A stretch of 64,000 bases of DNA from Gallionella capsiferriformans ES-2 (lineage in GTDB: Bacteria; Pseudomonadota; Gammaproteobacteria; Burkholderiales; Gallionellaceae), in the NCBI RefSeq assembly GCF_000145255.1, contig NC_014394.1, positions 372,001 to 436,000 of the forward strand, written 5' to 3'. Both the position numbers and the translations under genes were made by a program. This document shows positions 50,362 to 58,502 of the stretch, piece by piece. The notes below the pieces were generated by a model that was not told where the DNA came from, ran no database searches, and saw nothing but the letters and a program-made list of their open reading frames with translations. Numbering within the stretch: the stretch's first letter is position 1; every line of letters starts with the position of its first letter.

Positions 50362-51801
50362 ATGGGTAATCCAAAGCTTTTTATTTCCTACAGCTGGTCG
50401 AGCCAAGATCACGAGGCTTGGGTCATTCAGCTTGCAACTGATTTGCGAGAGTCCGGTATCGATGTGGTCCTCGACAAATGGGATCTAAAAGAAGGTCACG
50501 ATGCCCACGCCTTCATGGAACGCATGGTTTCTGACCCGGAAATAAAAAAGGTCGCGCTCATCTGCGACAAAACTTACGTTGACAAAGCAGATGGCCGAAG
50601 TGGTGGCGTAGGAACCGAAACTCAGATCATTTCACCAGAAATCTATCGTAGCCAAGCACAAGACAAGTTCGTCGCAATAGTCAAAGAGCGAGACGATGAA
50701 GGAAAGGCATATCTTCCTGTCTATTATCGTTCTCGTATTTACATCGACTTCAGCGATCCAAGCTTGGAAGCTGAGAACTTTGAAAAGCTGATTCGTTGGG
50801 TGTACGAACAACCCCTTTATAAAAAACCAAGTCTTGGTCAGAAACCGGGGTTTCTTTCTGAGGAACAGCGAGCAGTCTCATTGGGTACTTCGTCGCGACA
50901 GAGGCGTGCGCTTGATGCAATCAAGAGCGGACGTGACAATGCCGAGGCCGTAATGATTGATTACCTGACAACGCTTGCAGATGAGTTAGAAAAATTCCGT
51001 ATCGACGCATCAATTGAGCCATTTGACGATGAGGTAATTCGAAATATTGAGGCATTCTTGCCCTATAGAAACGAGGCAATTGAGTTGTTTCTGAGTCTTG
51101 CCCTCTATCGTGATTCACTTGAAACTCGGACAGCGATTCACCGATTCTTTGAACGCATCATTCCATACCTTGAGCGACCACAGAACATTAGCAGCCATAG
51201 AGAATGGGATTTTGACAACTTTAAATTCATCGTTCACGAACTATTTCTATACGCCTTGGCAACGTTAATTCGCTATGAACGATTTGAATCCGCTGCCTTT
51301 CTCATGGCAAACGAATACTACGTCTCCGGGCGTTCGGAATACGGCAAGGATGCGATGGTACCGTTCGAGGTTTTTCACCAATACATAAAGTCTCTTGAAC
51401 ATAGAAACAAGAGACTTGAGCTACGTCGGCTATCTCTTCGCGCCGACCTACTCGAACAGCGTTCTAAAGGCTCTGGAATCGAGTTCAGGTACCTAATGCA
51501 GGCCGACTTTATTCTGTTCATGCGAGATAACATTGACAGGCCAAACGACCAGTGGCATTGGTGGCCAGAAACACTTCTCTATATCGTAAGGCACTCTGGA
51601 CCACTCGAAGTATTCGCGCGCTCCAGATCAACAAGCTATTTCGAAAGAGCAAAGATTCTCTTGGGTGTGGAGTCCAAGGCAGCGCTTGCACCACTATTGG
51701 AAGCATTTGGTGCAGAAAGGCAACGCTTACCGAGATGGGAGTTCACAACCCTCAGTCCTTCGGGACTCCTTGGTTTTAACGAGATCGCCACTAAACCATG
51801 A
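50362..51801 (+). CDS. SEFIR-domain protein, putative TIR-like defence effector in an integron cassette
   Basis: A 479-aa protein. Residues about 3-150 form a SEFIR domain, the TIR relative first described in SEF and IL-17 receptors: KLFISYSWSSQDHEAWVIQLATDLRESGIDVVLDKWDLKEG, then HAFMERMV, KVALICDKTYVDKADGRSGGVGTETQIIS and the LPVYYRSRIYIDF strand. The remaining roughly 330 residues are helical-looking and unrecognised, and could be a sensor. Some bacterial SEFIR proteins act as single-gene, NAD-depleting abortive-infection systems; that role here is inferred. The ATG lies 20 bp inside the cassette boundary with AAGGTG upstream, and an attC follows 10 bp after the stop. The gene is more A+T-rich than its neighbours. 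Confidence 0.85.
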   Translation: MGNPKLFISYSWSSQDHEAWVIQLATDLRESGIDVVLDKWDLKEGHDAHAFMERMVSDPEIKKVALICDKTYVDKADGRSGGVGTETQIISPEIYRSQAQDKFVAIVKERDDEGKAYLPVYYRSRIYIDFSDPSLEAENFEKLIRWVYEQPLYKKPSLGQKPGFLSEEQRAVSLGTSSRQRRALDAIKSGRDNAEAVMIDYLTTLADELEKFRIDASIEPFDDEVIRNIEAFLPYRNEAIELFLSLALYRDSLETRTAIHRFFERIIPYLERPQNISSHREWDFDNFKFIVHELFLYALATLIRYERFESAAFLMANEYYVSGRSEYGKDAMVPFEVFHQYIKSLEHRNKRLELRRLSLRADLLEQRSKGSGIEFRYLMQADFILFMRDNIDRPNDQWHWWPETLLYIVRHSGPLEVFARSRSTSYFERAKILLGVESKAALAPLLEAFGAERQRLPRWEFTTLSPSGLLGFNEIATKP

Positions 51802-51811
51802 ACGATGCGTG

Positions 51812-51874
51812 GTCTAACTTTACATTCAACCCGGGCTCCGCAAAAGCGCGGAGCCGGTTAATTCCACGTTGGAT
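51812..51874 (+). other. Integron attC recombination site
   Basis: R'' GTCTAAC (51812-51818), a 5-bp spacer, L'' ATTCAAC (51824-51830), central stem GGCTCCGC/GCGGAGCC (51834-51841 and 51848-51855), L' GTTAAT (51857-51862), a 5-bp spacer and R' GTTGGAT (51868-51874). L'' has one extra C relative to the complement of L', which is the extrahelical base that directs strand choice in real attC sites. Length is 63 bp. The organisation is the same as that of the well-known aadA-type attC. Crossover would fall between G51868 and T51869. Confidence 0.87.
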
Positions 51875-51877
51875 ATC

Positions 51878-52774
51878 ATGAACGCCTATATTCGCAAGAA
51901 CGTGCTTGGTCCTGTGCCAAAGTTGCCAATCAGTGACGTGCAGTTTGACGCTGCATCCCAAGCTCGCGTCGTTCTTGCCGCAGCGTTCGCACTTGAGGAG
52001 TCCTATGACCTCTTAATCGGCAACTATGTAGAAGTTGAACAGGAATTGCTCACAGCTACAGCCTCTAATGCAGTTCGGGATTTGAATGAGTACCATGACT
52101 TCTTTGAGCTGCGATCAACGATTAATCGGCGTGTTGTAAACTTGCTGACGGCAACTCGTCTTTACCTCGACCAAGCTCCACAACGTCTATCAGATTGTGC
52201 CACTGAGCCGAATAAGGCTCGTTCCGAATTCAAGCAGCGAACGCACAATCATTACGACGCCACTTTCGGGTATCGATTCCTTGAGGCGTTACGAAATCAT
52301 GTCCAGCATTGTGGCCTAGCGGTTCACAGTTTGAGACTTGAAAAAAAGTGGATTGGGGAAGGAGAAAGCCGTGAGCTTGAGCTCTCAATTCGACCGTTTG
52401 CTGAACGTCACTACTTGGGCGCGAATACTGGATTCAAGGCGACGATCCTTGATGAGATGCCAGAAAAGGTGGTTCTGACGCTTGTCATCCGTGAGTATCT
52501 GCAGTGCATTGGTGATCTTCACAAACTTGTTCGTAGCCATGTTGCCGAACGAGTAAAAGTTGCAAGGCAAACAATTCAAGATCATCTATCAAACTATGCC
52601 AAAGCAAGCGATGGCTCAACTGTCGGGCTCACGGCCTTCAGAACTGGCCCGCAAGGGCAACAAGAATCTGTGCCGCTACTGCTCGATTGGGACGATGTGC
52701 GAGTGAAACTTGTCTCTCGAAACTCTGGCTTAGTGGCGCTTGAGCGTCACGTCGTTACAGGGCGCGCAAAGTGA
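51878..52774 (+). CDS. Uncharacterised protein with HEPN-like R-N-x3-H motif
   Basis: A 298-aa, mostly helical protein of no family I can name. RFLEALRNHVQHCG holds Arg139-Asn140 and His144, an R-x4-H arrangement with a polar residue after Arg, as in HEPN ribonucleases. The motif is short and could be chance. The ATG is only 4 bp after the attC R' core GTTGGAT, as in integron cassettes; a TTG at 51869 would add three residues. No attC is recognisable after the stop. It may act with the SEFIR gene or be an independent cassette remnant. Confidence 0.75.
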   Translation: MNAYIRKNVLGPVPKLPISDVQFDAASQARVVLAAAFALEESYDLLIGNYVEVEQELLTATASNAVRDLNEYHDFFELRSTINRRVVNLLTATRLYLDQAPQRLSDCATEPNKARSEFKQRTHNHYDATFGYRFLEALRNHVQHCGLAVHSLRLEKKWIGEGESRELELSIRPFAERHYLGANTGFKATILDEMPEKVVLTLVIREYLQCIGDLHKLVRSHVAERVKVARQTIQDHLSNYAKASDGSTVGLTAFRTGPQGQQESVPLLLDWDDVRVKLVSRNSGLVALERHVVTGRAK

Positions 52775-53060
52775 AGCTTAGCGAAGATGTAGAACCCTGC
52801 GCTCAACAGAACCTGCGCGACAATCCAGTGTTTTGATATATAACGAATTCTGGTTTGCCACGTCCCGCCACTCGCTGTTCGCGGCTAAAGGCCGCTCTTC
52901 GCAAGACGATTTAATCAGCACCTCCCTTATTTCCATTCGGGAAATTAATAACCAGCGACTAGCAGGCATGACAGATTGATCGAATTGCTGGATAACATTG
53001 ATATTGCACAACAACCAGATTGTTGTTATCGTGCCGAAACTACGTTACTGATAGTTTTTT
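52775..53060. other. Non-coding gap with small inverted repeats before a winged-helix gene
   Basis: No convincing gene. It holds AACAAC-N6-GTTGTT (53010-53027), a possible operator for the downstream winged-helix gene; ATTTCC-N5-GGAAAT (52929-52945); and GCGGC-N5-GCCGC near 52875. A GCTCAAC near 52800 fits an attC R'' core, but no matching L boxes or R' follow, so it is not called an attC. Confidence 0.4.
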
Positions 53061-54035
53061 ATGAGCCACGAAAATATCGAACGCTATTTGGAGGAAACGC
53101 TGGGACTGACTGTAGCGATCAAGCCTTGGGCAGAAAAATCAGTTTTACCTTATTTCCTGCACGATGCTTATGATTTTGCCTGCATTGAATTGCTGGGCGC
53201 TCGCTATGTGTTGATGTTGGCGCGCGATCAGGCCGCGAACGCGGCAAAGGTGCGCAAAGATGCAGATACACTGGGAAAAGCAAGTGGAGAGGTGGCTATT
53301 TATGTGGCTCCTGTCTTGAGTTCATACGAGCGCAAGCGTCTAGTTGGTCAGCATATCCCCTTTATCGTCCCGGGCAATCAACTTTACTTACCCGATTTGG
53401 GCATCGATCTTCGCGAGTATTTTCGCCAGCGCCGCGCAGTCCCGGACAAGGGATTAAGCCCCGCAACGCAAGCTTTGCTGATCAGCGCGTTACTAAATCC
53501 GTGGAAAGCCGAGGTGCATCCGGCGGAATTGGCTAACGGACTGGGTTACACCAGCATGACCCTATCGCGTGCGATGAAGGAATTAGAAAACTCCGGACTT
53601 GCTTCGGTGGTGCGTGTGGGGCGCGAACGCCGGTTGCGGTTTGAGGAAAATGCTCATGCGGTTTGGACCAAGGCATTGCCGTTGTTGCGCGATCCGGTGA
53701 AACAAACCGTCTGGGCGATGCCGAACTCCACCGTGCAACAACAAGCACGTGTAGCTGGTGAAAGCGCGCTGGCTGATACCACCTTGCTTGCTGAACCCGC
53801 ATATCCGGTTTATGCCATTAGCCGCGAACAATGGAAGCTCGCACAGAAATTGGGCTTGCTCGTTTTACCATCCCCAGAACCTGGTGCTTGCCTTTGGCAG
53901 ATTTGGTGCTACGACCCGAACATCAACCCCATAGCCGGATCGGTTGATCCTTTCTCACTGATATTAAGCTTGCGCAACGAGCGTGATGAACGAGTGCAGC
54001 AAGCACTGCATGAATTTGAAAAGGGGTTGATATGA
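53061..54035 (+). CDS. Winged-helix protein, AbiEi-like antitoxin/regulator candidate
   Basis: A 324-aa protein with an N-terminal domain of unknown type (about 1-125) and a winged helix-turn-helix (about 135-195: ALLISALLNPWKAEVHPAELANGLGYTSMTLSRAMKELENSGLASVVRVGRERRLRF). It overlaps the following nucleotidyltransferase gene by 4 bp (ATGA). A DNA-binding protein tightly coupled to a DxD nucleotidyltransferase is the organisation of AbiE type IV toxin-antitoxin systems, in which the first gene autorepresses. Whether this pair is a toxin-antitoxin system is inference; sequence similarity to classical AbiEi is not obvious to me. Confidence 0.82.
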   Translation: MSHENIERYLEETLGLTVAIKPWAEKSVLPYFLHDAYDFACIELLGARYVLMLARDQAANAAKVRKDADTLGKASGEVAIYVAPVLSSYERKRLVGQHIPFIVPGNQLYLPDLGIDLREYFRQRRAVPDKGLSPATQALLISALLNPWKAEVHPAELANGLGYTSMTLSRAMKELENSGLASVVRVGRERRLRFEENAHAVWTKALPLLRDPVKQTVWAMPNSTVQQQARVAGESALADTTLLAEPAYPVYAISREQWKLAQKLGLLVLPSPEPGACLWQIWCYDPNINPIAGSVDPFSLILSLRNERDERVQQALHEFEKGLI

Positions 54036-54793
54036 TCAAAGGATTGGATTTATTTCGCCATCATTTCGATGATTACACGGATCGGTATGTGTTGATCGGT
54101 GGAGTGGCTGCCAGCCTTGTGATGGAGGAAGCGGGGCTGGATTTCAGAGCGACCAAGGATATTGATCTGGTGTTGATAGTTGAAGCGATGGATGCCGAGT
54201 TCGGTCAACACTTCTGGCAGTTTATCCAAGATGGCGGCTATGAAATTCGCGAGCGTAGCGGGGGTAAACCGCAGTTTTATCGTTTTCAAAAACCAACGAA
54301 TCCAGGTTTTCCGGTGATGCTGGAGTTGTTTTCCCGAATTCCTGACGGACTGCTCTTGTCTGTCGATGCACATCTGACGCCCATTCCCATTGATGAAGCC
54401 GTATCGAGCCTGTCGGCAATTTTGCTGGATAACGATTATTACCAATTCATCCTGGCTGGCGTACACGTGTCGGACGGTATTGCCTGGGTAAGAGAGGATC
54501 GCCTGATTCCATTAAAGGCGAATGCCTGGCTCGACATGAGTAAAAGGGTTGCACAAGGGGAGACCATCGATTCCCAGAAAGTTCGTAAACACCTGCATGA
54601 TGTCTTGCGCCTTTCCCAAGTGCTTGCACCAGGCACGCGGATTGATTTACCGGCCCGGGTTGCAGAAGACTTAAATCAATTTCTCGGACTGATCGTTCAA
54701 GAAAACGTGGATATGAAAACGTTAGGTTTAGGAAAAACGAATCTGGCCGTGATTATTGACCGTATTAGTGTCGCGTATGGACTCACACAATGA
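54032..54793 (+). CDS. AbiEii-like nucleotidyltransferase (toxin candidate)
   Basis: A 253-aa protein with a minimal nucleotidyltransferase core: LIGGVAASLVMEEAGLDFRATKDIDLVL, where Gly23-Gly24 and Asp43-x-Asp45 form the GG...DxD catalytic signature. LIPLKANAWLDM (Lys162, Asp168) and VRKHLHDV (Asp190) resemble the later AbiEii motifs. AbiEii-type enzymes add nucleotides to tRNA or other targets and arrest growth. It is translationally coupled to the winged-helix gene and lies at the edge of the restriction operon, which faces it. Confidence 0.85.
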   Translation: MIKGLDLFRHHFDDYTDRYVLIGGVAASLVMEEAGLDFRATKDIDLVLIVEAMDAEFGQHFWQFIQDGGYEIRERSGGKPQFYRFQKPTNPGFPVMLELFSRIPDGLLLSVDAHLTPIPIDEAVSSLSAILLDNDYYQFILAGVHVSDGIAWVREDRLIPLKANAWLDMSKRVAQGETIDSQKVRKHLHDVLRLSQVLAPGTRIDLPARVAEDLNQFLGLIVQENVDMKTLGLGKTNLAVIIDRISVAYGLTQ

Positions 54794-54841
54794 AAGGTGG
54801 CAATTTCCTAGGTCGGGATTTTCACCGACATAATGACTGTC

Positions 54842-56590
54842 TTATGCCACGGCCTGCTCGACCAGCACATCCGCCAGCTTCTGCTGCAATCGGCTGGCAT
54901 CCGTGATGCGGGATTTCAACTGATCGCACAGCGCCATCAGCTCATCCACTTTCGCAACGATTCGGTGCTGCTCGGCAAGAGGAGCGAAAGGAATATCGAA
55001 TGTATTTATCTTCCGTAATACAAGGTTTTTATTGCCTACTCCCTCAGTGCCATCTTCTGACTGTTGCCGAACAAACGGGGAGTTGATGACAAGTGACAAA
55101 TAGTCACGATCAATGAGAATTTTTGGAAGCTTTATCAAAGCCACGCTTACGAAAATACTGAATGGCCTCGGGTCGTCTATAACCACAGCAATGCCTGTTG
55201 TTCCAATCTTGGTGAGCAGGATGTCATCAAATTCCGGATTGCATCGCTTTGTCAGATCAGCATGAGCAACCGGTGAAATAAAGCGTGTATCGGTAAAATC
55301 AAGGCATCCTGAACTCAAATTTTTCACTGACAGAAATGGCACGCCGTCAGAAATATATTCAGGTGTGTGGTGAGCGCCATCGGTAATTTGCGTAGCGATA
55401 TCACTTAGTCGCACCCATTCCCATCTCAGTGGCAATTCAAACGGTTTTTCAACGTCCGTAATAGGCGTCAGTGGCTTGTCTTTCTTGATCTTCCCTTCAG
55501 AAATCAGTTTGGCTTTTTCAGCCTGTATGCGTTTAAGCAGTTCGCTGGCAGGTTCGTCGTTCGCATTTTGCGGGACGAGCTTGCCCATCACCGCCAGTTG
55601 CAGCAGGGTTTGCTTGAGCGCATCGATGCTGGCATCTGTCGCGAACAGCGTATCGAAATGTGCAGCGATGCGCTGCCAGTTAGCGCTGAAGTCTTCTGCG
55701 TTTTGTGACTGAGTGAGCGTGCCGAGCAGGTGGCTCACCAGTTTTTCGTGCGCTTCGGCGGCGTTGCTGTGCTGATTTTCCAGCTGGTCACACAGCGCCA
55801 TCAATTCATCGACTTTCGCGACAATGCGGTGCTGTTCTTCAATTGGAGGTAATGGAATCAACCCAGAAAAGAACTGGCCATCATTGATTGCGGGGTAAGC
55901 TATACCCATTTGCACCGACTCTACATAACGAACGAATACAGGGCTACGGAAAAAACTAAGGAAATACCTTGGCGGCATTAAGCAAAAAGGATGGACGATT
56001 GCAAAGGCCGTGCTTGCAATGGGTTCGGGCGAAAATTCTTCCTCTATGACGGCTATATTCAAAAGATAAGGCCGTACAGTTGAATATATAACAGTACCTT
56101 TCTTTACTATTTTCCTTGCCCGTGAAGGCGCATCTTCAGGCGCAACCAATCCAGGAGACGAAACAACACCTCGCGTACTATCGATTGCTGAAACTTCAAT
56201 ATAGGTAAAATTGGAATCAGGTTCTTTCTGCCCCCAATCATGTCCAACTTGCCCAACCCGCACCCATTCCCACCCCTTCGGCAGTTCAAACGGTTTTTCA
56301 TCCTCAGTTATCGCCGCCAGCGGTTTATCTTTCTTAATCTTACCTTCGGCAATCAGCTTCGCCTTTTTCGCCTGTATGCCTTTGAGCAGCTCGCAGGCGG
56401 GTTCGTCGTTAGCATCCTGTGGCACCAACTTGCCGCGCACCGCCAGCTCCAGAATCAGCTCGCGCAGTTTCTTGATGCCGTACACGCTGCCCGCATTACC
56501 GGACGCACGACCACGCCCCGATCTCTTCTCAGTTTCCGCTGCCGTCCAGATATCGATATGGTCGGTCAACAGTTGCTGAATGGCACTCAT
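54842..56590 (-). CDS. hsdS: Type I restriction-modification specificity subunit HsdS
   Basis: A 582-aa DNA-recognition subunit with two target recognition domains. The two halves carry near-identical conserved regions: residues 47-111 and 329-393 (LAVRGKLVPQDANDEPACEL and LAVMGKLVPQNANDEPASEL), and QHRIVAKVDELMALCDQL at 253-270 and 541-558. The variable parts between (about 112-250 and 394-538) should read the two half-sites. Internal duplication of this kind permits domain swapping. It overlaps hsdM by ATGA. Confidence 0.95.
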   Translation of the reverse strand: MSAIQQLLTDHIDIWTAAETEKRSGRGRASGNAGSVYGIKKLRELILELAVRGKLVPQDANDEPACELLKGIQAKKAKLIAEGKIKKDKPLAAITEDEKPFELPKGWEWVRVGQVGHDWGQKEPDSNFTYIEVSAIDSTRGVVSSPGLVAPEDAPSRARKIVKKGTVIYSTVRPYLLNIAVIEEEFSPEPIASTAFAIVHPFCLMPPRYFLSFFRSPVFVRYVESVQMGIAYPAINDGQFFSGLIPLPPIEEQHRIVAKVDELMALCDQLENQHSNAAEAHEKLVSHLLGTLTQSQNAEDFSANWQRIAAHFDTLFATDASIDALKQTLLQLAVMGKLVPQNANDEPASELLKRIQAEKAKLISEGKIKKDKPLTPITDVEKPFELPLRWEWVRLSDIATQITDGAHHTPEYISDGVPFLSVKNLSSGCLDFTDTRFISPVAHADLTKRCNPEFDDILLTKIGTTGIAVVIDDPRPFSIFVSVALIKLPKILIDRDYLSLVINSPFVRQQSEDGTEGVGNKNLVLRKINTFDIPFAPLAEQHRIVAKVDELMALCDQLKSRITDASRLQQKLADVLVEQAVA

Positions 56591-58062
56591 GCCTGCACCT
56601 CGCGATTCAGCGCCTCTCCCAGTATCGTCTTCAACTGGTTACGCAAGGCGGCAATTTCAGACTGCATGGCAGCATATTGCGCCAGCAGCACATCAGGATC
56701 GTGAATTTCCTGCTCGCCGACATGCGGGTTCTTGCAATCGAGGTTGTAGTTGCGCGCCTTGATGTCATCCAGACTGACTTTCCATGCCTGCTCATTTTCG
56801 ACGCGATGGGAAAATCCATCAGATTCCACGCCCCACCATGCCGCCTCAACATCAAACTCCTCGATCTTCATCGGCTTGGTTTTGTTGTAGCTCTTCACAC
56901 CTGCCGGATACGGATGCTCATAGAACCAGATGTGCTGCGTCGGCGCACCCTTGCTGAAGAACAGCAGATTGGTCTTGATACCGGTGTAGGGGGCGAACAC
57001 GCCATTGGGCAGACGCACAATGGTGTGCAAATTGCACTCTTCCAGCAACTTTTCCTTAATGCGGGTCTTGATGCCTTCGCCGAACAGAAAACCATCCGGC
57101 AGAACGAGGGCTGCACGACCACCGGCTTTGAGCAACTGCATGATCAGTACCAGAAACAGGTCGGCAGTTTCACGGGTACGAAAGGCTGCCGGGAAGTTGG
57201 TTTCGATGCCGTCCTCTTCCATGCCACCGAACGGCGGATTGGTGACGACCACATCGACACGCTCTTTCGGCGTCCAGCTGATCAGCGGGCGTGCCAGTGT
57301 GTTGTCGTGGCGGATATTGCTCGGCACATCGATGCCGTGCAGGATCATGTTGGTGGTACACAGCAAATGCGGCATCGGCTTCTTCTCGATACCGAAGATG
57401 CTGGCCTGCAATGCAGCTTCATCGTCCACCGTTTTCACATCCTGACGGCGGATATGCTCAATCGAGCAGGACAGAAAACCGCCAGTGCCGCAGGCAGGAT
57501 CCATCACCTTTTCACCGAGGCGAGGGTTGGTCATGCGCACCATGAATTCGGTGACGGCGCGCGGGGTGTAGAACTCACCCGCATTGCCCGCCGCCTGCAA
57601 GTCGCGCAGCAACTGCTCGTACATATCGCCGAACAGATGACGTTCCTGCGCCTTGTTGAAATCGACGCCTTCCTGAATCTTGTTGACCACCTGACGGATC
57701 AGCTGACCGGACTTCATGTAGTTATAAGCGCCCTCGAACACCGAACGAATCACATAGGCACGCTGATCGCCGCCACGGGCTTCCAGTTGCTGCAAGGCAG
57801 GAAACATCTCGTTATCCAGAAACTGTTTCAGCGCCTCACCGGTCATGCCCTCAGGGTTGGCCGCCCAGTTGCGCCAGCGATAGGCTTCCGGCAACGGGGA
57901 CAGGTAATTGTCCTGCAACAGCTCCCACTCGCTTTCACGGTCATCAAAGATTTTTAAAAACAGCATCCAAACCAGCTGGCTTAAACGTTGCGCGTCGCCA
58001 TCAACACCGACGTCTTTGCGCATGATGTCTTGAATGGATTTGATGGTGGAGGAAATAGACAT
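56587..58062 (-). CDS. hsdM: Type I restriction-modification methyltransferase HsdM
   Basis: N6-adenine methyltransferase of 491 aa. The S-adenosylmethionine site DPACGTGGF is at 188-196 and the catalytic NPPF at 275-278. The N-terminal HsdM helical domain precedes these. It forms the modification complex with HsdS and, with HsdR, the restriction complex. The order on the minus strand is hsdR, small gene, hsdM, hsdS. Confidence 0.96.
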   Translation of the reverse strand: MSISSTIKSIQDIMRKDVGVDGDAQRLSQLVWMLFLKIFDDRESEWELLQDNYLSPLPEAYRWRNWAANPEGMTGEALKQFLDNEMFPALQQLEARGGDQRAYVIRSVFEGAYNYMKSGQLIRQVVNKIQEGVDFNKAQERHLFGDMYEQLLRDLQAAGNAGEFYTPRAVTEFMVRMTNPRLGEKVMDPACGTGGFLSCSIEHIRRQDVKTVDDEAALQASIFGIEKKPMPHLLCTTNMILHGIDVPSNIRHDNTLARPLISWTPKERVDVVVTNPPFGGMEEDGIETNFPAAFRTRETADLFLVLIMQLLKAGGRAALVLPDGFLFGEGIKTRIKEKLLEECNLHTIVRLPNGVFAPYTGIKTNLLFFSKGAPTQHIWFYEHPYPAGVKSYNKTKPMKIEEFDVEAAWWGVESDGFSHRVENEQAWKVSLDDIKARNYNLDCKNPHVGEQEIHDPDVLLAQYAAMQSEIAALRNQLKTILGEALNREVQA

Positions 58063-58064
58063 AT

Positions 58065-58502
58065 TTAGTTGATTCTTTTGCCGGTAAGATTTTTAAGAGC
58101 TAAAAGGAAAGCGTCGAATTGTGGCGAACTATCGGGAAAGGTGATACAGGTCGGATCATCCGTGATGCCGGGATAATAGTTGCTGCCACTGGACTGTACA
58201 TGACGGTCGCCGAGGGCTATGTTCAGCTCCCACTGTGTACCATCGCAAACACAGGGATTCTCATAATTATCTTCCCAGTCCCATACGCCTATCGCCTCCA
58301 GCTTGGCGATGAAGTTGCGCCACTTTATTGGTGATGGAATGACTTCAATACTTTCGGCATTCCCGCAAATACGATCTGAAGATGCGCTTGAATACAGCAA
58401 AATGTTGTCGTGCATTTCCAGCTTGTAGCCGATGGCGCCATAATCGCCAATGTAAAAACTGAACTTATCAGGATGCAGGACTTGCTTAGGCGGCTGTGTC
58501 AT
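58065..58502 (-). CDS. Small unknown protein within the hsd operon
   Basis: A 145-aa acidic, aromatic-rich protein starting [32 protein letters not shown]. It overlaps the hsdR 3' end by 17 bp and stops 2 bp before hsdM, so it is embedded in the operon. I recognise no family. Tryptophan- and cysteine-containing segments ([33 protein letters not shown]) suggest a compact globular domain. It could be an accessory or regulatory factor or a passenger. A longer frame upstream lies inside hsdR and was not used. Confidence 0.72.
   Translation of the reverse strand: MTQPPKQVLHPDKFSFYIGDYGAIGYKLEMHDNILLYSSASSDRICGNAESIEVIPSPIKWRNFIAKLEAIGVWDWEDNYENPCVCDGTQWELNIALGDRHVQSSGSNYYPGITDDPTCITFPDSSPQFDAFLLALKNLTGKRIN

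Noticed and set aside
52795-52870. Second attC after the 51878-52774 gene
   Set aside because: GCTCAAC fits RYYYAAC, but no L boxes, stem or GTTRRRY follow within attC range.
56677-57957. 426-codon open frame antisense to hsdM
   Set aside because: It is a shadow of the intact HsdM frame with all methyltransferase motifs; no independent support.
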